This document shows, in pieces, positions 8,984 through 16,339 of a DNA stretch of 60,381 bases. How positions within the stretch are numbered: position 1 is the stretch's first letter; each line of letters starts with the position of its first letter. Under the pieces are notes generated by a model. The model saw only the letters and a program-made list of their open reading frames with translations. It had not been told where the DNA came from and searched no databases. A program made the position numbers and the translations under genes. Source of the DNA: Intestinirhabdus alba (lineage in GTDB: Bacteria > Pseudomonadota > Gammaproteobacteria > Enterobacterales > Enterobacteriaceae); assembly GCF_009711095.1 (NCBI RefSeq), contig NZ_WMJZ01000012.1, positions 71,250-131,630 on the forward strand, given 5' to 3'.

Positions 8984-9297
8984 TATACCCGTCATACTTC
9001 AGGCTGCATGTGCGTTGGCTTCTGGTTACTTGTCTCATCCATGAGATTTGTCCTGAAGGGCCGCCGCCGCGTGGCGTTCAAATCTGCCCGGGACAGATTT
9101 GTTACTCACCCCGGTCACAGCGTTTGCTATGCCCCCGGGAATGAATGAGGGGTATCCCTGCCCCTCGCCGAAGGGAACCTGCCGTCGGGTAAATTTATTG
9201 CTTACGAATTTGTCGCTCACCTGCCGCGGGGCCAGCCCAGGGGCGGTTCAAAACGCGCTGCGTTTTGTCCTGCAACTTGAAGTATGACGGGGATATA
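8984..9297 (-). repeat. Long intergenic repeat, copy B (diverged)
   Basis: The element begins TATACCCGTCATACTTCAGG at 8984 and ends with TGCAACTTGAAGTATGACGG plus GGATATA at about 9297. Its right side (gttcaaaacgcgctgcgttttgt) matches the outer arm of copies A and C. The orientation is the same as copy C and opposite to copy A. The middle is more diverged and the ERIC-like centre is partly degraded (tcaccccggtcacag ... cccccggga). It contains no supported gene. Confidence 0.7.
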
Positions 9298-9345
9298 TTA
9301 GAATTCAGCCAAATGTCTTACATTTATGTTTTCACGGCAGGCTAT

Positions 9346-9648
9346 TTATATATATGGGTCGAAATCAAATGAGGCACCTGCCGCGCTAAGCCTGCTTATT
9401 GTACGCACATCAATGTCGAATGCAGGTCTGAAGCCATTTTCATCAGAAATAATAGCTACTGACAATTCAACATGAAAAGCTCTTAATCCTTCAAGACCAT
9501 TTCTGCTATATTTAGCACCTTCATCCAGGACTTTGTTAATAATCAGCAGTAAAATATCATGATTATAACGATCGGACTCATGTTTCGATATGCTGAACCA
9601 TTCTCCCTTAACGGGATCTATGCCATGTAACTCAACGGTTAATTTCAT
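9346..9648 (-). CDS. Small protein coupled to the rhs relic, putative immunity protein
   Basis: The gene encodes a 100-residue soluble protein of no family I recognise. Its ATG overlaps the TGA of the upstream rhs-derived frame (ATGA at 9648-9645), so it is translationally coupled to it. A small gene directly after an Rhs C-terminal tip is usually the immunity protein for that toxin. That position is the only functional clue. The reading frame is intact, although the Rhs core before it is frameshifted and the toxin tip is reduced to about 20 residues. Base composition is AT-richer than the flanks, as is common for exchanged rhs tips. A decayed toxin fragment is an alternative. Confidence 0.5.
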   Translation of the reverse strand: MKLTVELHGIDPVKGEWFSISKHESDRYNHDILLLIINKVLDEGAKYSRNGLEGLRAFHVELSVAIISDENGFRPAFDIDVRTISRLSAAGASFDFDPYI

Positions 9649-10396
9649 AAATTATTTCCAGTTATATTTGTCAGGAGAATATTTTCTCCTTTACAATCCA
9701 TGTTCTTATTCACGCCGACGGGTATGTTTTTCACATACGCATACTGATTCCGCCCGCCCGTCAGCCCTGTCGGGTCCAGTGTGATATACGCCCTGGCGTC
9801 GGGTCGTAGTACCGGTTCAGATTGTAAAAGAGCCTCGACTCCTCGTCCTGTCCCTGAAAACACAGCGGGTTGCGGAACTTCAGCAGTGCCTTGCTCCTAT
9901 CATAATCGCTTAAAAATTATTCGTCACTCATCCGGCCGAGGCGTCATATTCACAGGCATATATCCACCTGCCATTGACGTCCGTCAGGCTGTGCGGCGTA
10001 CCCGGGTGGTCCGTCTGATACCAGTACACCGTTGATTTATGCCCGTAAGGAAGCCGCCACTTATGCCCCTCCACCAGCGCCAGCGGCTGCCCGGCTCGTA
10101 AATAAAACTCTGCCACTCCCCCGCGTCTGCGCCACCAGCCGGTTTCCCTGCCAGATAAACTCCGTCAGCTCGCCGTTGCGGCACTTGCTGGTCCGCCGGT
10201 TGAACGGGTCGTAATCAAACGCCTCTGTCTTCTGCACGTGGCCTTCGCTGTAGGAGGAGGGCGACTCCGCCGCCGTCAGCCGCCCTGCGGCGTCATAGTG
10301 CCAGCGCCGCGCCTGGTGTTCCTCCCCCTCCGCCAGCCTGCCGCGTTCATCATAACGGAAGGCCACCAGAGACGCATCGTCCAGGGTGATACATTA
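9645..10396 (-). pseudogene. Frameshifted remnant of an rhs gene (C-terminal core)
   Basis: Translating the minus strand in pieces gives successive Rhs/YD-repeat core blocks in correct order but in different frames. They are AFRYDERGRL and WHYDAAGRLTAAES with FDYDPFNRR (to about 10130), WYQTDHPGTPHSLTD (about 10030-9960), NPLCFQGQDEESRLFYNLNRYY (about 9870-9815), and DPTGLTGGRNQYAYVKN (about 9780-9720). At least two frameshifts and a small deletion separate them, and everything upstream of the last few repeats is missing. The polymorphic tip after PVG is only about 20 residues. The relic cannot make a functional Rhs toxin. It lies between repeat copies B and C, consistent with past rearrangement. 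Confidence 0.8.
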
Positions 10397-10504
10397 CCGT
10401 CGGGCCTGCTGCGTATTTATCTTCAGACGATATATTTTTATTAATATATATCTGTCGGGATATTTAATTACCCGTTTCCGTACTGAACCGGCGGAGTTTC
10501 AGTA
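10397..10504. other. Gene-free spacer between the rhs relic and repeat C
   Basis: This short AT-rich stretch holds no open frame of note and no recognisable promoter. It may contain unrecognisable remains of the rhs gene. Confidence 0.4.
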
Positions 10505-10844
10505 TATACCCGTCATACTTCAGGCTGCATGTTAGTTGGCTTCGGGTTACTCGTCTCATCCATGAGACTCGCCCTGACGGGCCGCCGCCAGCGGCGTTCA
10601 AATCTGCTCCAGGCAGATTTGTCGCTCACCCCAGTCACTTACTACAGTAAGCTCCCGGGGATTAATGAGAGACATCCCTGGCTCTCACCAGAGGCAGCCA
10701 GCGGCTGTTCAAATTCGTTCCTGACGAATTTGTCACCGTGTCGCCGCGTGATTCGGCCTGAAGGCCTCACCCCTTCGGGGCCAGCCCAGGGGCGGTTCAA
10801 AACGCGCTGCGTTTTGTCCTGCAACTCGAATTATTTAGGGTATA
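10505..10844 (-). repeat. Long intergenic repeat, copy C, with ERIC core, inverted relative to copy A
   Basis: The element runs from TATACCC (10505-10511) to AGGGTATA (10837-10844). Read on the minus strand it nearly reproduces copy A: the same ttcgagttgcaggac start, the same GGCCCCGAAGGGGTGAGGCC hairpin, the same caaattcgtcaggaacgaa block, and an ERIC core with agtaagtgactggggtgagc. By eye, identity over the first 240 bases is about 90 percent. Copies A and C therefore form a long inverted pair around a segment of about 2.8 kb. There is no gene inside. Confidence 0.8.
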
Positions 10845-11180
10845 AAACATTTTACCGGTGGGTTTTATTTTATATGGGTAGTTTGTGAAACAGCGCGATA
10901 TTTTATTAATTGCGTAGTGATAATAATTATCTCTGCCAATATATATTGAATTAATTGCATTAACCAATAGCGACAAACAATAACGACGCAAAATAGCGCT
11001 CTGTTTTTGGCCGCTGTTACAGAGCTAAGGCATCGGGGAGGATTTTCCGGATGTCTGCGCTTCAAGCTGCTCAGTAAATAACAGGGGTTGCGATATCCGG
11101 CGCGGCTATTTAGGCTGTGTCCCTTAACCGTTCGTGTGGACCTCCCGCGACGCTGACAAAATGAGTAAGGAGCACCACCT
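10845..11180 (+). promoter_or_regulatory. AT-rich upstream region of the ModA-like gene
   Basis: The 336 bases contain no supported gene. The first half is strongly AT-rich, while the second half is GC-balanced. A tiny frame of seven codons (ATG at 11161 to TGA at 11182-11184) overlaps the GTG start of the next gene and could couple translation. No recognisable molybdate-responsive ModE palindrome was found. Confidence 0.35.
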
Positions 11181-11942
11181 GTGAAGCCAGTAAACGTTCT
11201 GGCGGCAGGCAGTCTGCGTGCCGTCTGGCAGCCGCTGATGGCCGCCTTTCAGCACCGCGATGTCGTCTGCCGCTTCGGCCCGGCGGGGCTGTTGCGCGAG
11301 CGGCTCGCCGCCGGTGAGCCGGGCGATCTCTTCGCCTCGGCCAATATGGCGCACCCGCAGGCGCTGCTTAACGACGGGCGGGCGCTGTTTGTCGCCCCCT
11401 TTGCCGCCAACCGCCTCTGCCTGACCGTGCGGGCGGACGCCGTCGGCGAAGCGGACGACTGGCTGACGCTGCTGACCCGTCCGGATCTGCGGGTCGGCAT
11501 CTCGACGCCGGGCTGCGATCCCTCCGGCGACTATGCCTGGCAGCTGTTTTCCCGGATGGGGGCGCACGGCGAGCGCCTGAAGCGCCGGGCGAAAAGCCTG
11601 GTGGGCGGCAGGACCTCGCTGCCGCTGCCGGCGGGCAGCCTCGCCGCCGAGTGGCTTATCGCTAACGGCCACGCCGATCTCTTTATCGGCTACGCCAGCT
11701 ATGCTCCCCGCCTGCGGCAGATCGACGCGCTGCGGGTGGTGGCGATCCCGGAGCCGTATAACCCCACCGTGGAGTACGGCCTTGCCTGCCTGAGCGAGGG
11801 CGGCCGACCGCTGGCTGAGTTTCTGCTCTCGTCCCGGGCCGGCGCGATTATCCGCCAGCACGGGTTCACCTTACCTGCCGGAAGCCCGTCGGACAGGACG
11901 CGATCCGCGCCGTCATCCGGCACCGCTGACGACGTTTCCTGA
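11181..11942 (+). CDS. ModA-like substrate-binding protein without signal peptide
   Basis: The 253-residue protein has the order of motifs of molybdate/tungstate-binding proteins: VLAAGSLRAVW at the start, GDLFASANM near residue 48, LCLTVRAD, the second-lobe GCDPSGDYAWQLF, and PEPYNPTVEYGLAC near residue 193. ModA normally binds the oxyanion in the periplasm for ModBC. Here the domain begins at residue 6 and no signal peptide is visible, so it may be cytoplasmic unless the start is misjudged. The start is GTG with TAAGGAG about 10 bases upstream. No modB or modC is near. The last 20 residues are Ser/Thr-rich and unlike ModA. A role linked to the molybdoenzymes at the far end of the window is speculation. 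Confidence 0.72.
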   Translation: MKPVNVLAAGSLRAVWQPLMAAFQHRDVVCRFGPAGLLRERLAAGEPGDLFASANMAHPQALLNDGRALFVAPFAANRLCLTVRADAVGEADDWLTLLTRPDLRVGISTPGCDPSGDYAWQLFSRMGAHGERLKRRAKSLVGGRTSLPLPAGSLAAEWLIANGHADLFIGYASYAPRLRQIDALRVVAIPEPYNPTVEYGLACLSEGGRPLAEFLLSSRAGAIIRQHGFTLPAGSPSDRTRSAPSSGTADDVS

Positions 11943-12141
11943 CGCTTATCTTCAGCGCGCGGTGATAAAACGGGCGTCGGGCGGTGAGTCAGCCTTAACG
12001 CCGCGCTAATTTTCACCGCCGCTGGCCGCCGGGCGGTGTATGATAAGAAAACCTTTATACGGTGAATGTTATTGGGTGGGCCATCAGAGCGATAAATCTA
12101 ACGCCAGCCTGCCCGGAGGACAGGATTTTGAGGCAAGGCGC

Positions 12142-13998
12142 ATGAGTACAAGCACGATCGGTCAGGATGCCCCGTTCGGGACATTATTGGGTTACGCCCC
12201 CGGCGGCGTTGCCATCTACTCTTCAGATTACAGCTCCCTCGACCCGCAGGACGCCGATGATGCCGCCTTTCGCAGCTACATTGACGACGAGTATATGGGG
12301 CACAAGTGGCAGTGCGTGGAGTTCGCCCGCCGCTTCCTGTTTCTTAACTATGGCATGGTGTTTACCGACGTCGGCATGGCGTGGGAGATCTTCTCGCTGC
12401 GCTTTCTGCGCGAGGTGGTGAATGACAATATCCTGCCGCTGCAGGCGTTTGCCAACGGCTCCCCGCGCGCGCCGGTGGTCGGGGCGCTGCTGGTCTGGCA
12501 GCAGGGCGGCGAATTTAACGACACTGGCCACGTGGCCATCGTCACCCAACTGCTGGACAATAAGATCCGCATCGCCGAACAGAACGTCATCCACTCGCCG
12601 CTCCCCCCCGGCCAGCAGTGGACCCGCGAGCTGGCGATGACGGTGGAGAACGGCCGCTATACCCTGCATGATACCTTTGACGACACCACCATCCTCGGCT
12701 GGATGATCCAGACCGACGACGCCCGCCACAGCCTGCCGCAGCCGGAGGTGTCCGGCGAAGCGCTGCGCATCCGCGGCGCGCGGCTGAAGGATAAAGGGCA
12801 GTTCACCGGGCGCTGGCTGGACGAGCGGCACCCGCTGCAGAAGGCCTACGCCCAGGCGAACGGCCACATCATTAACCAGGACCCGCACCAGTATTTCACC
12901 CTCAGCGAAAGCGCGGAGCAGGAGCTTATCAAAGCCACCAACGAGCTGCATCTGATGTACCTGCACGCCACCGACAAGGTGCTGAAAGACGACGGCCTGC
13001 TGGCGCTGTTTGATATTCCGAAGATCCTCTGGCCGCGCCTGCGCCTCTCCTGGCAGCGCCGCCGCCACGATATGATCACCGGGCGGATGGACTTCTGCAT
13101 GGACGAGCGGGGGCTGAAGGTGTACGAGTACAACGCCGATTCCGCCTCCTGCCACACCGAGGCCGGGCCGATCCTGGATCGCTGGGCGGATCGCGGCGGC
13201 GTCGGGGTGGGGCGCAACCCGGCGGAGGGGCTGCTTAACGATCTGGCGGGGGCCTGGAAGCACAGCCGCGCGCGGCCCTTCGTTCACATCATGCAGGATA
13301 ACGATGCGGAAGAGAGCTACCACGCCAGGTTTATGCAGCAGGCGCTGCGCCAGGCCGGCTTTCACAGCAAAATCGTCCGCGGGCTGGATGAACTGCGCTG
13401 GGACGCCGCCGGGCAGCTGATCGACGGCGACGGCCGGCCGGTGAACTGCGTCTGGAAAACCTGGGCCTGGGAAACGGCGATTGAGCAGGTGCGCGAGGTC
13501 AGCGAAACCGAATACGCCGCCGTGCCGATCCGCACCGGCCATCCCCGGGACGAAGTGCGGCTGATCGACGTGCTGCTGCGTCCGGAGGTGCTGGTGTTCG
13601 AGCCGCTGTGGACGGTGATCCCCGGCAATAAGGCGATTCTGCCGATCCTCTGGTCGTTGTTCCCGCACCATCGCTATCTGCTCGACACCGACTTCACGGT
13701 CAATGATGAGCTGATGCAGACCGGCTATGCGGTGAAGCCTATCGCCGGACGCTGCGGCAGCAATATCGATCTGGTCAGCCATCAGGAGGAGCTGCTGGAT
13801 AAGACCAGCGGCAAATTTGCCGACCAGAAAAATATCTACCAGCAGCTCTGGTGTCTGCCCAACGTCGACGGAAAATATATTCAGGTCTGCACCTTTACCG
13901 TCGGCGGCAGCTACGGTGGAACCTGCCTGCGCGGCGACGATGCGCTGGTGATTAAAAAAGAGAGCGATATTGAGCCGCTGCGGGTGGTAGGGCGCTGA
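12142..13998 (+). CDS. gss: Bifunctional glutathionylspermidine synthetase/amidase
   Basis: The enzyme joins glutathione to spermidine with ATP in its C-terminal ATP-grasp domain and hydrolyses the same amide in its N-terminal CHAP-type domain. The product is 618 residues, like E. coli Gss (619). The amidase nucleophile is Cys58 in HKWQCVEFARRF (Cys59 in E. coli), with the partner His in DTGHVAI. The synthetase part keeps GRMDFCMDERGLKVYEYNAD and the C-terminal GGSYGGTCLRGD. The ATG at 12142 follows a GAGGCAAGG site; an in-frame ATG at 12040 only adds unrelated residues. E. coli also has gss near hyb, so the neighbourhood is partly conserved. Confidence 0.96.
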   Translation: MSTSTIGQDAPFGTLLGYAPGGVAIYSSDYSSLDPQDADDAAFRSYIDDEYMGHKWQCVEFARRFLFLNYGMVFTDVGMAWEIFSLRFLREVVNDNILPLQAFANGSPRAPVVGALLVWQQGGEFNDTGHVAIVTQLLDNKIRIAEQNVIHSPLPPGQQWTRELAMTVENGRYTLHDTFDDTTILGWMIQTDDARHSLPQPEVSGEALRIRGARLKDKGQFTGRWLDERHPLQKAYAQANGHIINQDPHQYFTLSESAEQELIKATNELHLMYLHATDKVLKDDGLLALFDIPKILWPRLRLSWQRRRHDMITGRMDFCMDERGLKVYEYNADSASCHTEAGPILDRWADRGGVGVGRNPAEGLLNDLAGAWKHSRARPFVHIMQDNDAEESYHARFMQQALRQAGFHSKIVRGLDELRWDAAGQLIDGDGRPVNCVWKTWAWETAIEQVREVSETEYAAVPIRTGHPRDEVRLIDVLLRPEVLVFEPLWTVIPGNKAILPILWSLFPHHRYLLDTDFTVNDELMQTGYAVKPIAGRCGSNIDLVSHQEELLDKTSGKFADQKNIYQQLWCLPNVDGKYIQVCTFTVGGSYGGTCLRGDDALVIKKESDIEPLRVVGR

Positions 13999-14003
13999 GT
14001 GGC

Positions 14004-14036
14004 AGCCAGAATCCCCGGTCGGGATTCTGGCTCCTT
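14004..14036 (+). terminator. Rho-independent terminator of gss
   Basis: A perfect 12-bp stem (agccagaatccc at 14004-14015 with gggattctggct at 14021-14032) and a five-base loop are followed by CCTTTTAT. There is no T-tract on the other side, so it serves gss rather than the converging T6SS arm. Confidence 0.85.
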
Positions 14037-14058
14037 TTATCGTGGGGAGGGGGCGGCG

Positions 14059-14550
14059 TCAGCTTTCGTCGCTGAGCGGCGCTTCAACGGGAACAAAGCT
14101 GTTAATGATGCGCACATAGTGTTTGCGCTGGGATTCGGTAAAGTCGTCATTCACCGCGAGGGTAAACACCAGCAGCTTGCGCGAGTGGGGGTTGACGTGA
14201 GGGTGCCAGGGCAGCGTCACGATAGAGGTCACCTGGCGGACCAGCGCCCCCTCCTCAAGGAATTTATTGGCCGTTTGCAGCACCGGCAGCTTTGAGGGGC
14301 CGATTTCATGCTGCAGATTTTTTCCTTCCAGCTCAAAGCCGGGAACATATTTTTTCATCCTCTCCCACTGCTGTTCGCAGTACGCTTCAACGGTCTGATC
14401 CTCCTCCAGCGTCGCGCGGTTAATCAGGATGTTGTACGGATTATCGTCTTCGTCCCGAAAGCGCAGAATATTGATGGACTGATCCTCCTGCGGATCGATC
14501 GTGACGAAATGGCCTTCGTTCAGGGGATAGGTCACCGGTTTTTTACTCAT
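14059..14550 (-). CDS. Eag-type T6SS effector chaperone (DUF1795/DcrB family)
   Basis: The 163-residue soluble protein resembles EagT6/EagR chaperones, with QDQSINIL-like start (EDQSINILRF), a central QWERMKKYVPGFEL, and LVRQVTSIVTLP in the C-terminal strand region. Eag proteins shield the N-terminal transmembrane helices of PAAR- or Rhs-linked effectors and load them on VgrG. The ATG at 14550 matches the family start; a longer in-frame start at 14604 would run into the upstream gene. It is the last gene of the tssF arm. No effector with a pre-PAAR transmembrane region is visible in the window, so its client is elsewhere or lost. Confidence 0.82.
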   Translation of the reverse strand: MSKKPVTYPLNEGHFVTIDPQEDQSINILRFRDEDDNPYNILINRATLEEDQTVEAYCEQQWERMKKYVPGFELEGKNLQHEIGPSKLPVLQTANKFLEEGALVRQVTSIVTLPWHPHVNPHSRKLLVFTLAVNDDFTESQRKHYVRIINSFVPVEAPLSDES

Positions 14551-14563
14551 AAACAACACTCTC

Positions 14564-16339
14564 TTAATTCTGATTGACTTGCGTGGATAAAGGAACGATC
14601 TCAACGCGGCGGTTGAGCGCGCGTCCCTCCCGGGTTTCGTTGCTGGCTATCGGCCGACTGTTACCTGCGCCTTCGATAAGGAACCGGCTGGCGGGTACGC
14701 CCGTATGCTGCACCAGCCAGTCGCGGATGGCGCGGGCGCGTTCGATGGACAACGTCATATTTACGGCGGCGCTGCCGCTGCTGTCGGCGTGGCCAACGAT
14801 CAGGAACATCTGCTGCGGTCGGCTCTCTATCTCCGGCAGCAGCGCCCGCAGCGCCTTTTCGCTCTCCGGCAGCAGCGCCGCGCTGCCTTTGGCAAAGAAG
14901 GGGGTGGCTTCCGAAAGGGTGAACAGCGACGGCGAAAGCCCCGCCTGCCGGTCAAACGCGGCGGCGGGCGCTCCCTCGTCCGGCGTGTTCCAGAAGCCGG
15001 TATGCCAGAGCGCGGCGGCCAGCGCGAGGCAGAGCGCCAGCAGGGCAATAACCGCTGGCCACCGCCAGCGAACCGACGCCGGAAGCGGCGCTTCGCGGTG
15101 GGGAGCGGGGGGCGTTTCCGGCTCCGGCGGTAGCGTAATGGCGGGCAGCGCCGGCATGGCGATGGCGGCGGAAAGCCCCGGCAGGATGCCATATTTCTCC
15201 GCCAGCCATATCGACCACGCCCCGTGACGGGTAAATCCCGAACCGTGATCGGCCAGCATCACGCCCGCCAGGCTGAGCTGACCGTGAGCGAAGAGCGCCT
15301 CCAGCACGTTGACAATCCGGTTTTCCGCCAGCCAGGCTAACAGCGTGCTGCCCAGCGCGTGGCGCTGTATGGCGTACAGATCGCTGTCGGCGTCGACCTC
15401 GGCGGCGTCAAGCGCGTCCGTCAGGCCCACCAGCTGCGCCTCCAGCGGCAGAGAAGCGTGTGAAGTCGTCAGCAGGCCGCCGGTCCATATGGCCCGATCG
15501 GGATCGTGTGAGGCACGCTCCTGGCTCAGGCGACTATACAGCCCCAGCAGACAGGGCAGGCGTTCCGGCAGCTGGGTAGCGGAGAGGGCGTACTGCCAGG
15601 CGGTTAGCTGCTCAATCAGCACGCCGCTGCTCTCCATCCCGTCGACCAGCAGCGGAAAGAACCCCAGGGTGCTCATCCCGGGATAATTTTTATGCAGATA
15701 CTCCAGCCGTTTGGCGAGCGAGGCGGCGTGTTCGACCACCGCCCAGACGATCCCGCTGCTGTGGCTGGAGGAGAGATCGGACTGCCTGAACCATTTGCCC
15801 GCAAAGGGGCCGAGGATAAAGATCATCAGTCGCGGCGAGCCGTCCGGCGAACTCCCGACCGCGGGCAGTTTCTGCGAATGCATCTGCGGCGGGCGGGGGC
15901 GGGAAAGATAGCGGCTGCGGTGGGTCGCGCGCAGGGCGACCAGCGGCGGCGTCTGTCCCGCAAGCTGGATAAACAGAATCAGTAGCTTCCAGGCGTAGCG
16001 GAACAGGGTGTCGCTGTCGTCGCGCAGCAGCGCCTCCAGCTGGGCAACCATATCCCCCTCGTCTTCGGTGTGGCCGTAGAAATAGTGCACCAGCGAATAG
16101 CGCTGCCAGGAGAGGTTACCGCCCTCGATGAGGCGTCGGTCAAAATAGCAGCACAGCGCCCGGCACAGCGCTTCGCTCGCCGCCGGCGCTTCGTTTTCCG
16201 CCAGCAGCGCCTTGTGCAGTTGCTCAATCAGGGTCACCAGCTTCAGCTGAAAATCCTCAACGCAGGGCACCACGCCGTCAAAGGAGAGCAGCGTGTCGAT
16301 TCCCACCAGCCTACAGAGATAGTTTTCGCTTTTCACCAT
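14564..16339 (-). CDS. T6SS-locus OmpA-domain membrane protein, possible second TssL-like protein
   Basis: The 591-residue product has a helical N-terminal third, a single strongly hydrophobic segment (VIALLALCLALAAALW, residues about 440-460), and a C-terminal OmpA/MotB peptidoglycan-binding domain (FLIVGHADSSGS ... NRRVEIVPL). The N-terminal part (ALCCYFDRRLIEGG ... YFYGHTEDEGDMVAQLEALL) has a spacing that recalls the DotU domain of TssL, but similarity is weak. It probably anchors the machine or an associated structure to peptidoglycan. The ATG at 16339 has a GGGAGAG site and overlaps the glycosyltransferase stop by seven bases; a start at 16387 lacks this. The true tssL is at 35487. Confidence 0.7.
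   Translation of the reverse strand: MVKSENYLCRLVGIDTLLSFDGVVPCVEDFQLKLVTLIEQLHKALLAENEAPAASEALCRALCCYFDRRLIEGGNLSWQRYSLVHYFYGHTEDEGDMVAQLEALLRDDSDTLFRYAWKLLILFIQLAGQTPPLVALRATHRSRYLSRPRPPQMHSQKLPAVGSSPDGSPRLMIFILGPFAGKWFRQSDLSSSHSSGIVWAVVEHAASLAKRLEYLHKNYPGMSTLGFFPLLVDGMESSGVLIEQLTAWQYALSATQLPERLPCLLGLYSRLSQERASHDPDRAIWTGGLLTTSHASLPLEAQLVGLTDALDAAEVDADSDLYAIQRHALGSTLLAWLAENRIVNVLEALFAHGQLSLAGVMLADHGSGFTRHGAWSIWLAEKYGILPGLSAAIAMPALPAITLPPEPETPPAPHREAPLPASVRWRWPAVIALLALCLALAAALWHTGFWNTPDEGAPAAAFDRQAGLSPSLFTLSEATPFFAKGSAALLPESEKALRALLPEIESRPQQMFLIVGHADSSGSAAVNMTLSIERARAIRDWLVQHTGVPASRFLIEGAGNSRPIASNETREGRALNRRVEIVPLSTQVNQN

Noticed and set aside
12223-13782. Antisense open frame of 519 codons over gss
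   Set aside because: Shadow of a strongly conserved enzyme, with no start signals or domains.
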